Shown piece by piece: positions 1-5,506 of a DNA stretch of 6,661 bases (positions within the stretch are counted from its first letter, which is position 1; each line of letters starts with the position of its first letter). The stretch is from the NCBI GenBank assembly GCA_002397275.1, contig DHAA01000126.1, forward strand, positions 1-6,661, read 5' to 3'. A model generated the notes under the pieces. The model made no database searches and was not told where the DNA came from. It was given only the letters and a program-made list of their open reading frames with translations. Source of the stretch: Thermacetogenium sp. UBA4966 (GTDB lineage: Bacteria; Bacillota; DSM-12270; Thermacetogeniales; Thermacetogeniaceae). The position numbers were made by a program, and so were the translations under genes.

Positions 1-76
1 CACAAGTTTTCATATAGAATAAAACTATAAAATTATTTGCGAAAATTGAATATTTCGTGTGGGGAAGATTCTATGG

Positions 77-106
77 AAAACCGAGTTTCTGCTCGGTTTT
101 GTTTTT
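77..106 (+). terminator. Intrinsic terminator upstream of rny
   Basis: A 9-bp perfect stem (77-85 AAAACCGAG with 92-100 CTCGGTTTT) encloses a 6-nt loop and is followed by G and five T residues. This is the classic shape of a Rho-independent terminator on the + strand. It either ends the transcript of an upstream gene lying outside the window or acts as a leader terminator for rny. The rny Shine-Dalgarno region begins only about 19 nt after the T-run, so no promoter fits between them. Confidence 0.8.
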
Positions 107-124
107 AGAGGAAACAATACTATT

Positions 125-136
125 GGAGGGAGGTGA
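125..136 (+). promoter_or_regulatory. Shine-Dalgarno region of rny
   Basis: Two overlapping GGAGG cores are present, at 125-129 and 129-133, and the second extends to GGAGGTGA, fully complementary to the 16S rRNA tail. The GTG at 133 sits inside the second core and only 3 nt after the first. The in-frame ATT at 142 is 8 nt after the second core, which is ideal spacing. The next candidate, CTG at 151, is too far. This geometry favours initiation at ATT. The nearest in-frame stop upstream is TAG at 106, with no ATG in between. Confidence 0.6.
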
Positions 137-1692
137 GAAGTATTAATAATCTGGCGCCGGCAATTTACGTAATTTTTGCAGTTATTGCGCTCCTATTAGG
201 TTTATTGGTCGGCTATCTTCTACGCAAGAATCTGGCGGAAGCCAAGATCACTTCAGCGGAAGAAGCCGCTAAGCGTATATTGGAAGACTCGGAAAAAGAA
301 GCGGAGGCCAAGAAAAGAGAAGTAATTCTGGAGGCCAAAGAGGAGATCCATCTCATACGGACCGAATCGGAACGTGAGAACCGGGAGAGGCGCAACGAGA
401 TTCAGCGATTAGAGCGGCGTTTTCTACAAAAAGAAGAAACTCTTGATCGTAAACTGGACAGCCTGGAGAAAAAGGAAGAAAACTTAGTCAAAAAGGAACA
501 GGAACTGGGAAACAAAAATACGCACCTCGAGGCGCTGCTAAAAAAACAAACGGCAGAGCTGGAGCGTATTTCCGGATTGTCCACTGAAGAGGCGCGGACA
601 CTGATTCTGAACAATGTGAGAGATGATGTGAAACGTGAGACTGCTCTCATCATTAAAGAAGAAGAGACACGGGCAAAAGAAACGGCTGATAAAAAGGCTC
701 GTGAGATTGTGGCTATGGCCATCCAGAGGGGCGCCGCTGAAATAGTGGCGGAGACAACCGTCTCGGTAGTGCCGTTGCCCAATGACGAAATGAAAGGAAG
801 AATAATCGGCAGGGAAGGAAGAAACATCAGAACGCTGGAAACCCTGACCGGGGTCGATTTGATAATTGATGATACTCCTGAAGCCGTTATTCTTTCCGGG
901 TTTGATCCTATTCGGCGTGAAACTGCTCGGCTTGCTTTGGAGAAGCTGATTATCGACGGACGGATTCACCCGGCACGGATAGAAGAGATGGTGGAAAAAG
1001 CTCAAAAAGAAATGGAACAAAAAATACGTGAGGAAGGGGAGCAGGCCGCATTTGAAGCTGGGGTACACAACCTGCACCCGGAAATTATCAAATACCTGGG
1101 GAGACTAAAGTTCCGGACAAGTTACGGTCAGAATGTTTTAAAACACTCCCTGGAAGTAGCTTATCTTGCCAGTACCATGGCGGCAGAACTAGGCGCCAAT
1201 GTTCAGTTAGCCAAGCGTGCGGGATTACTGCATGACATCGGGAAAGCGATCGATCATGAGCTGGAGGGACCTCACGTCACTATCGGAGCGGATATCGCCC
1301 GTAAATACCGTGAAAACCCTGAAGTAGTACATTGCATTATGGCTCACCATGGCGATCAAGAACCGGAGACCATTGAGGCGGTGCTTGTACAGGCGGCTGA
1401 TGCCATTTCCGCAGCAAGGCCCGGAGCGCGCAGAGAAACCCTGGAAGCGTACCTGAAGAGGCTGGAGAAACTCGAAGAGATCGCTACATCCTTTGAGGGG
1501 GTTGAAAAATCATACGCCATACAGGCTGGGCGGGAGATCAGAATTATGGTAAAGCCTGATGTTGTTGATGACGTCCAGGCAGCTCAACTGAGCAGAGATA
1601 TTGGGAAAAATATTGAGGAGAGTTTGGAGTATCCCGGTCAAATAAAGGTTATTGTGATCCGTGAAACGAGACATGTGGAATACGCCAAATAG
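133..1692 (+). CDS. rny: Ribonuclease Y (RNase Y)
   Basis: RNase Y is the membrane-anchored endoribonuclease that starts bulk mRNA decay in many Firmicutes and works with other degradosome proteins at the inner face of the membrane. The domain order is standard. A single N-terminal transmembrane segment spans about residues 10-30. A long charged coiled coil covers about 35-200. A KH RNA-binding domain has its GxxG loop in IIGREGRN (224-231). The HD domain carries the catalytic pair H367/D368 in LLHDIGKAIDHE, and a conserved C-terminal domain ends in VEYAK. The length of 519 residues matches the 520 of Bacillus subtilis RNase Y, and the KH and HD regions are nearly identical to it by recall. 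The GTG at 133 is given as the conventional start, but it lies inside a perfect Shine-Dalgarno sequence (GGGAGGTGA, 128-136). The ATT at 142 is better spaced and gives an N-terminus closer in length to B. subtilis. A terminator follows the stop codon closely. Confidence 0.97.
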   Translation: MRSINNLAPAIYVIFAVIALLLGLLVGYLLRKNLAEAKITSAEEAAKRILEDSEKEAEAKKREVILEAKEEIHLIRTESERENRERRNEIQRLERRFLQKEETLDRKLDSLEKKEENLVKKEQELGNKNTHLEALLKKQTAELERISGLSTEEARTLILNNVRDDVKRETALIIKEEETRAKETADKKAREIVAMAIQRGAAEIVAETTVSVVPLPNDEMKGRIIGREGRNIRTLETLTGVDLIIDDTPEAVILSGFDPIRRETARLALEKLIIDGRIHPARIEEMVEKAQKEMEQKIREEGEQAAFEAGVHNLHPEIIKYLGRLKFRTSYGQNVLKHSLEVAYLASTMAAELGANVQLAKRAGLLHDIGKAIDHELEGPHVTIGADIARKYRENPEVVHCIMAHHGDQEPETIEAVLVQAADAISAARPGARRETLEAYLKRLEKLEEIATSFEGVEKSYAIQAGREIRIMVKPDVVDDVQAAQLSRDIGKNIEESLEYPGQIKVIVIRETRHVEYAK

Positions 1693-1703
1693 CTTGAGAG
1701 AAT

Positions 1704-1735
1704 AAAAAGGCCTGCCCGCGGGCAGGCCTTTTTTC
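1704..1735 (+). terminator. Intrinsic terminator after rny
   Basis: Bases 1704-1733 form a perfect 30-nt palindrome centred at 1718/1719, with the GC-rich core CCTGCCCGCGGGCAGG flanked by A-run and T-run. It starts 11 nt after the rny stop codon and has a T-rich tail. Because of the symmetric A and T flanks it could work on both strands. It separates rny from the next gene, so the downstream genes need read-through or their own promoter. Confidence 0.93.
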
Positions 1736-1858
1736 TTTGAGATACAAAGAAAAGGAAACTGCTATCAGGCAGGATAATTATAATCATTGGCGAAGATTAT
1801 TTAAGATAAAACAGTTCGCTTGACATTAGGCGTTAACGGCAGGGAGAGGGATATAAAA

Positions 1859-2362
1859 TTGGCACTTTCTTATCACAACAACAGCAGCGTTCCCCATATG
1901 GCGAATTTACTGACATCCATACTCATTCACTACCCGGAAATTGCGACAATCAAACTGGATCCGAAAACCCAGATAGTTAAGTTTAATTTTTATATAAAGA
2001 ATATCTCTCAGAAGCTTAAACCACTGGAAAAAAACCTTCAGCAGTCATTGCGCACCTTCTATTTTCTCGAGAATATTGATACCGAACTATCCTCATTTTC
2101 ATTCAATATACTGGAGTGCTTTACGATTTTGGAGTTTCAGCGCGACATCCATTCCCTTTCCCAAAAAGAAATTACGCTGATCATCGCTTTGCTTAAAGAA
2201 GAATTCGGCGTTTCACTCGTTACAGATGAAGATGACCTCTTGCTTGTGGACGACTCGGTTTTGCATGAAGAACTGGTCAGTTATATGCTGGAAAATGTAA
2301 AAGCGAACATTGAGTTGATCGCCTTGCGGGATGAGGGGAAGGTAGTTCTCTACAACAAATAA
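1859..2362 (+). CDS. Unrecognised 167-residue protein between rny and ymdB
   Basis: I do not recognise this protein, and no function is proposed. From the TTG at 1859 it is 167 residues, soluble in appearance, with no signal peptide, membrane segment, zinc ligands or nucleotide-binding motif. The middle and C-terminal parts alternate hydrophobic and charged stretches, suggesting a mixed alpha/beta fold. An acidic stretch (TDEDDLLLVDD) lies at about residues 123-133. The TTG at 1859 is chosen because a GGGAGAGGG Shine-Dalgarno (1842-1850) lies 8 nt before it. An in-frame TTG at 1820 would add 13 residues but has no comparable site. The gene looks more AT-rich than its neighbours. It sits after the rny terminator and 67 nt before ymdB, on the same strand, so it is likely co-transcribed with ymdB. 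The long open frame with a matched ribosome binding site supports a real gene. Confidence 0.8.
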   Translation: MALSYHNNSSVPHMANLLTSILIHYPEIATIKLDPKTQIVKFNFYIKNISQKLKPLEKNLQQSLRTFYFLENIDTELSSFSFNILECFTILEFQRDIHSLSQKEITLIIALLKEEFGVSLVTDEDDLLLVDDSVLHEELVSYMLENVKANIELIALRDEGKVVLYNK

Positions 2363-2415
2363 TACGCTCAGCGCTTGACGACGCCGTCCCGGGGGCACAT
2401 CCGACTTCTATTTTC

Positions 2416-2422
2416 AGGAGGT
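2416..2422 (+). promoter_or_regulatory. Shine-Dalgarno of ymdB
   Basis: AGGAGGT lies 7 nt before the TTG at 2430. It decides the start in favour of TTG, because the next in-frame ATG (2439) would remove the conserved first residues of the MRVMFLGD strand. Confidence 0.85.
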
Positions 2423-2429
2423 AGTATTT

Positions 2430-3212
2430 TTGCGGGTAATGTTTCTTGGTGATATTGTCGGGCGCCCCGGAAGGAGAGCCGTAAGAGAACTGCTCCCTTC
2501 TCTCAGAGAGAAGTATCAACCGGAGCTGATTATCGCTAACGGAGAAAACGCAGCGGGAGGGAGGGGTATTACACGCAAAACAGCGGATGAGCTTTTCCTC
2601 TCCGGAATCGATATGCTGACCATGGGAAATCATGTATGGGACCAACGGGAGGTATATCAGTTTATTGACGACGAGGATAGAATGGTCAGGCCGGCAAATT
2701 ACCCTCCGGAAACTCCGGGGCAGGGATATGCTATAATTTCCACCGCTGATAATGCCAAATTAGGCATTATTAATTTATCCGGCCGCGTCTATATGCAGAC
2801 GCTGGACTGCCCGTTTCGGCGTCTTGATCAGATTCTTCCGTTAATAAAAAAAGAAACCGATGCTATTCTCATTGATTTCCATGCCGAAGCTACGTCGGAA
2901 AAGCAGGCTCTGGGTTGGTATGCCGACGGCAGGGCAAGCGCGGTGCTGGGTACGCATACCCATGTGCAGACAAGCGACGATAGAATTTTACCAGGGGGTA
3001 CCGGTTTTATCACTGATGTGGGCATGACAGGGCCTCGGGACTCCGTGTTGGGGGTCGAGGCGGAGTCGGTGATCTCCAAATTTTTATCGTTAAGGCCGGT
3101 GCGTTTTGGTGTTGCCGGGGGGGCCATACAACTAAACGCCGTCTATCTGGAGATTGATCAGGACAGGGGAAGAACTGAGGTGATCAAACGGATTAACGTT
3201 ATCAAAATTTAG
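2430..3212 (+). CDS. ymdB: YmdB-family metallophosphoesterase
   Basis: This is a di-metal phosphodiesterase of the YmdB/TIGR00282 family. In B. subtilis, YmdB hydrolyses 2',3'- and 3',5'-cyclic nucleotides and affects the choice between motility and biofilm and late adaptive responses. The expected metal ligands are all visible: D8 (FLGDIVG), E39 and N40 (NGENAAGG), N67/H68 (MGNHVWD), H151 (IDFHAEATSEK), and H176/H178 (GTHTHVQT). The length of 260 residues is normal, and the sequence aligns without gaps over the ligand blocks with B. subtilis YmdB (from memory). The start is TTG at 2430. The protein has no signal or membrane segment and should be cytoplasmic. It lies next to rny and spoVS as in Bacillus, but here it is separated from rny by a terminator and an extra gene. 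The in vivo substrate in this organism is not shown by the sequence. Confidence 0.95.
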   Translation: MRVMFLGDIVGRPGRRAVRELLPSLREKYQPELIIANGENAAGGRGITRKTADELFLSGIDMLTMGNHVWDQREVYQFIDDEDRMVRPANYPPETPGQGYAIISTADNAKLGIINLSGRVYMQTLDCPFRRLDQILPLIKKETDAILIDFHAEATSEKQALGWYADGRASAVLGTHTHVQTSDDRILPGGTGFITDVGMTGPRDSVLGVEAESVISKFLSLRPVRFGVAGGAIQLNAVYLEIDQDRGRTEVIKRINVIKI

Positions 3213-3214
3213 TC

Positions 3215-3243
3215 TTGCGAAAAATTTCCATAAATGATATGAT
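3215..3243 (+). promoter_or_regulatory. Predicted sigma-A-type promoter of spoVS
   Basis: TTGCGA (3215-3220) and TATGAT (3238-3243) are separated by exactly 17 nt. A TG at 3235-3236 makes an extended -10 (TGATATGAT). The predicted transcription start is near 3250, about 55 nt before the spoVS start codon. It lies immediately after the ymdB stop codon. B. subtilis spoVS depends on sigma-H, and the AT-rich stretch here also holds imperfect sigma-H-like elements (GCGAAAAAT, then GATT), so the cognate sigma factor is uncertain. Confidence 0.65.
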
Positions 3244-3272
3244 TAAGTCATCCACTGCATAATAATATTACT

Positions 3273-3299
3273 GGAGGGAATCAAAATAGGGGAGGGTGA
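3273..3299 (+). promoter_or_regulatory. Tandem Shine-Dalgarno sites before spoVS
   Basis: Two purine-rich sites are present: GGAGGG at 3273-3278 and GGAGGGTGA at 3291-3299. The second serves the GTG at 3304, 7 nt after GGAGGG. The first has no standard start codon at the right distance, only an in-frame ATA at 3286. SpoVS is so conserved in length that the GTG is the clear start, and the first site may be a standby or vestigial site. Confidence 0.55.
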
Positions 3300-3303
3300 G
3301 TTT

Positions 3304-3564
3304 GTGGAAGTACTGAAGGTGTCAGCAAAATCAAGCCCGAATTCTGTTGCTGGTGCTCTGGCGGGGGTCTTAAGAGAAAAGGGCTGTGCAGAACTGCAGG
3401 CAATCGGGGCGGGTGCTCTCAACCAAGCTGTCAAAGCTGTAGCGATTGCAAGAGGATTTGTGGCTCCTAGTGGAATTGATCTTATCTGTATACCGGCGTT
3501 TACCGACATTATCATCGACGGGGAAGAAAGAACGGCTATTAAACTGATCGTTGAGCCTCGTTAG
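3304..3564 (+). CDS. spoVS: Stage V sporulation protein S (SpoVS)
   Basis: SpoVS is a small Alba-like-fold regulator. In B. subtilis its loss bypasses some developmental blocks, and it is needed for proper coat assembly and stage V progress. The product is 86 residues, the same as in B. subtilis, and differs from it at only a few positions by recall. The near-invariant blocks LKVSAKSSPNSVAGALAGVL, GAGALNQAVKAVAIARGF and DGEERTAIKLIVEPR are all intact. The start is GTG at 3304 with a strong ribosome binding site. It has its own predicted promoter and lies 91 nt after ymdB. SpoVS also occurs in some non-spore-formers, so alone it does not prove sporulation, but with this neighbourhood it strongly suggests an endospore former. 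Confidence 0.98.
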   Translation: MEVLKVSAKSSPNSVAGALAGVLREKGCAELQAIGAGALNQAVKAVAIARGFVAPSGIDLICIPAFTDIIIDGEERTAIKLIVEPR

Positions 3565-3578
3565 CAAGGTCTTATAGT
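3551..3578 (+). promoter_or_regulatory. Candidate promoter for the dipeptidase gene
   Basis: TTGAGC (3551-3556, inside the last codons of spoVS) and TATAGT (3573-3578) are 16 nt apart, matching sigma-A consensus at 4 of 6 and 5 of 6 bases. The predicted start near 3585 would place the hairpin at 3595-3636 at the extreme 5' end of the dipeptidase mRNA. The call rests on sequence match only. Confidence 0.4.
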
Positions 3579-3594
3579 ATTCTGTGAATAAAAT

Positions 3595-3636
3595 TACAGC
3601 CTGTTTATTTCACCGATTGAAAATAAACAGGCTGTA
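3595..3636 (+). repeat. 16-bp perfect inverted repeat (hairpin) between spoVS and dipeptidase gene
   Basis: Bases 3595-3610 (TACAGCCTGTTTATTT) pair perfectly with 3621-3636 around a 10-nt loop. The GC-rich part is at the base of the stem and the AT-rich part near the loop. No T-run follows on the + strand, so it is a poor intrinsic terminator in that direction; on the - strand the stem is followed by ATTTTATT, a partial U-tract. It could be a 3' processing or stability structure for spoVS mRNA, a weak terminator, or a 5' hairpin in the dipeptidase leader, where it ends 9 nt before the Shine-Dalgarno. Confidence 0.8.
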
Positions 3637-3658
3637 GTCATGTTAAGGGTGACGACGT

Positions 3659-4591
3659 ATGATGATCATCGATATGCATTGTGATACGGTGCTTAAGGCA
3701 TATCAAGAGAAGTGCAGATCGGCTTTCAGTTTTCCATCCGCTCATTTCGATCTCTCCAGAATGCAGGGAGCAGGGGTCAAGATTCAATTTTTTGCACTGT
3801 TTCCGGGGCTTTCCTCCGCGCTGAGCCCCTATAGACAGGCTATTCTCCTGGCAGATTACTTTGGGGAACAGCTGCAAAAAAACAGCGGGATAATACGGCT
3901 GATCACCTCTCGCCAATCGCTCCTCCAGGTGATCGATTCCCCCCAAAGAGGGGCGCTTTTAACGGCGGAAGGGGGGGAAGTGCTGGAGGGAAACCTGAGG
4001 AAGCTGGGGATTCTCTATCAGAGAGGGGTACGCAGCCTCTGCCTTACCTGGAATCATCGCAATGAAATCGCGGATGGCGCCGCGGAAATAAAACCGGAAG
4101 GGCTGACCTTATTTGGCCGGCAAGTTGTCAAAGAAATGAATAACCTGGGGATGGTTATCGATCTCTCTCATATAGCCGAACCAGGATTCTGGGATGTATT
4201 AGAATTAAGCGCATACCCTGTGCTCGCCTCACACTCCAATTCGCGTTTTGTATGGGAACATGCGCGCAATCTGACGGATGACCAAATAAGAGGAATTGCG
4301 CAAAGAAACGGCGTTGTCGGGCTTAACTTTGTGGCGGACTTCCTCGGCAAACCAGGAAGCGGTCCGGAGCAGCTACTGCGGCACATCGATCATATTTGCG
4401 GCCTGGTAGGAGATGATTATCTGGGCTTCGGATCAGATTTTGACGGCACAGACAACCTTCTCACGGGTATTAAGGATGTTACTTTTTTCTCCGAGTTTAT
4501 TGCTTACCTATATAAGCAAAACTACAAAGAGACGACGATTCGCAAGCTCTGCGGGGAGAATGTTCTTCGCCTGCTGCAAGAAATATTATAA
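3659..4591 (+). CDS. Dipeptidase, peptidase M19 (renal/membrane dipeptidase family)
   Basis: This is a zinc dipeptidase of the M19 amidohydrolase-fold family, which cleaves dipeptides, including mixed L,D forms in some members. The metal and active-site motifs are complete. H7 and D9 sit in IDMHCDT, the bridging E104 in TAEGGE, H171 in VIDLSH, H192 in SHSNSR, and D260 in GSDFDG. At 310 residues it has the usual length of bacterial members. There is no signal peptide or membrane segment, so it should be cytoplasmic despite the family name. Two in-frame ATG codons (3659, 3662) follow the Shine-Dalgarno AAGGGTGA (3645-3652), and either could initiate. The PHP gene starts 14 nt after the stop, suggesting co-transcription. 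Recycling of peptidoglycan or spore-cortex dipeptides is a plausible role given the neighbours, but this is inference. Substrate preference cannot be read from the sequence. Confidence 0.95.
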   Translation: MMIIDMHCDTVLKAYQEKCRSAFSFPSAHFDLSRMQGAGVKIQFFALFPGLSSALSPYRQAILLADYFGEQLQKNSGIIRLITSRQSLLQVIDSPQRGALLTAEGGEVLEGNLRKLGILYQRGVRSLCLTWNHRNEIADGAAEIKPEGLTLFGRQVVKEMNNLGMVIDLSHIAEPGFWDVLELSAYPVLASHSNSRFVWEHARNLTDDQIRGIAQRNGVVGLNFVADFLGKPGSGPEQLLRHIDHICGLVGDDYLGFGSDFDGTDNLLTGIKDVTFFSEFIAYLYKQNYKETTIRKLCGENVLRLLQEIL

Positions 4592-4605
4592 AAGGAGTTA
4601 TAAAA

Positions 4606-5427
4606 ATGTACGCGGATCTTCATATTCATTGCAACGCTTCCGACGGCATCCTCAACCCTGAAGAAATTGTCAATCTTGCTCTCCAAAAGGGGCTCTCCGT
4701 GATCAGCATCACAGATCATGACACAACAGAAGGTATAGAGAGAGCGCTGGACGCCGCCGGGGGAACGGGACTCGAGGTTATTCCGGGTATAGAGCTCAAC
4801 GCCGATTGGGAAGAGGCGGAAGTGCATATCCTCGGTTATTATTTGGACTATAATTTTCAGCCTTTCCTGGATGCTCTCTGCGAAATTCGCCGGGCTCGGG
4901 AGCGAAGGGCAAAATTGATGATCGCTAAGCTGGCGAAAACGGGGGTGGATTTAAGCTGCGAACAGGTCAAAAGGATTGCCGGCAAAGCCACAATCTGCAG
5001 GCCGCACATCGCCCGAGCGATGATGGAGAAGGGTTATGTCAATTCAATCAACGACGCCTTTGAAAGGTACCTCTCACCGGGGAAACCAGGCTATGTTCCC
5101 AGAGAAAAGCTGGATCCCTTTACAGCGATAACGATGATCGAGAGGGCAAAAGGGATACCTGTCTTGGCCCATCCCGCTCTGTCCAAGAGGGATGATTTAA
5201 TCCCCGCGTTCGTCAAAAAAGGTTTATTGGGCATCGAGGTCTATTATCCCTTGCATAAGCCGGAAATGGTGGAAAAATACATGTGGTTTTGCCGTAAATA
5301 TGGTTTGGTGCCGACAGGGGGCACTGATTTCCATGGCCCGGGCACGGCTTACCCATCCCTTGGAGAGGTTGACGTACCCAAAAAATCTGTTGAAAATTTG
5401 AAATTATTACGCTCTTTTTTAGTCTGA
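4606..5427 (+). CDS. PHP-domain phosphoesterase (YciV/RNase AM-like)
   Basis: This is a metal-dependent phosphoesterase of the PHP family, in the YciV/Rnm group. Characterised members of that group are a 3',5'-nucleotide bisphosphate phosphatase and the 5'-3' exonuclease RNase AM. All expected ligands are visible: H6, H8 and D13 (DLHIHCNASDG), H38/D39 (TDHDT), E63 (PGIEL), H74 (VHILGY), H134 (CRPHIA), H189 (LAHPA), and D241/H243 (GGTDFHG). Residues about 85-170 form the helical insert typical of the group. The length of 273 residues is normal. The start ATG at 4606 follows AGGAG (4593-4597) by 8 nt and lies 14 nt after the dipeptidase stop, so the two are probably one transcript. The exact substrate, nucleotide or short RNA, is not determined; the link to RNA turnover via nearby rny is only suggestive. 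No terminator hairpin is evident after it. Confidence 0.93.
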   Translation: MYADLHIHCNASDGILNPEEIVNLALQKGLSVISITDHDTTEGIERALDAAGGTGLEVIPGIELNADWEEAEVHILGYYLDYNFQPFLDALCEIRRARERRAKLMIAKLAKTGVDLSCEQVKRIAGKATICRPHIARAMMEKGYVNSINDAFERYLSPGKPGYVPREKLDPFTAITMIERAKGIPVLAHPALSKRDDLIPAFVKKGLLGIEVYYPLHKPEMVEKYMWFCRKYGLVPTGGTDFHGPGTAYPSLGEVDVPKKSVENLKLLRSFLV

Positions 5428-5506
5428 TGTAACATATAGGAAGGAATCTCGGCCTCTATAACGAAGATAATACATTATTGTGCCGGCGGGAGGGGTCGAG
5501 GTCGAG

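Noticed and set aside
37..42. TTGCGA as a -35 element for rny
   Set aside because: The positions expected for the -10 read TGGGGA or similar, unlike any -10 element.
538..1077. Long minus-strand open frame of 179 codons inside rny
   Set aside because: It lies antisense to highly conserved RNase Y coding sequence, has a composition expected from the complementary strand and shows no motif or ribosome binding site.
1779..1784. Perfect TATAAT upstream of the unrecognised gene
   Set aside because: It is well placed for a promoter after the rny terminator, but no acceptable -35 hexamer is found at 15-19 nt and there is no extended TG, so it was not listed as a feature.
1820..1825. TTGACA, a perfect -35 hexamer before the unrecognised gene
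   Set aside because: No -10-like hexamer lies 15-19 nt downstream; the TATAAA at 1852 is 26 nt away and sits in the Shine-Dalgarno-to-start spacer.
2375..2380. TTGACG upstream of ymdB as a promoter -35
   Set aside because: The DNA 15-19 nt downstream is GC-rich and has no -10-like sequence.
5497..5506. Tandem GTCGAG repeat just before the LysM-NlpC/P60 start
   Set aside because: Only about two copies of 6 bp, overlapping the ribosome binding region; too short to be a meaningful repeat.
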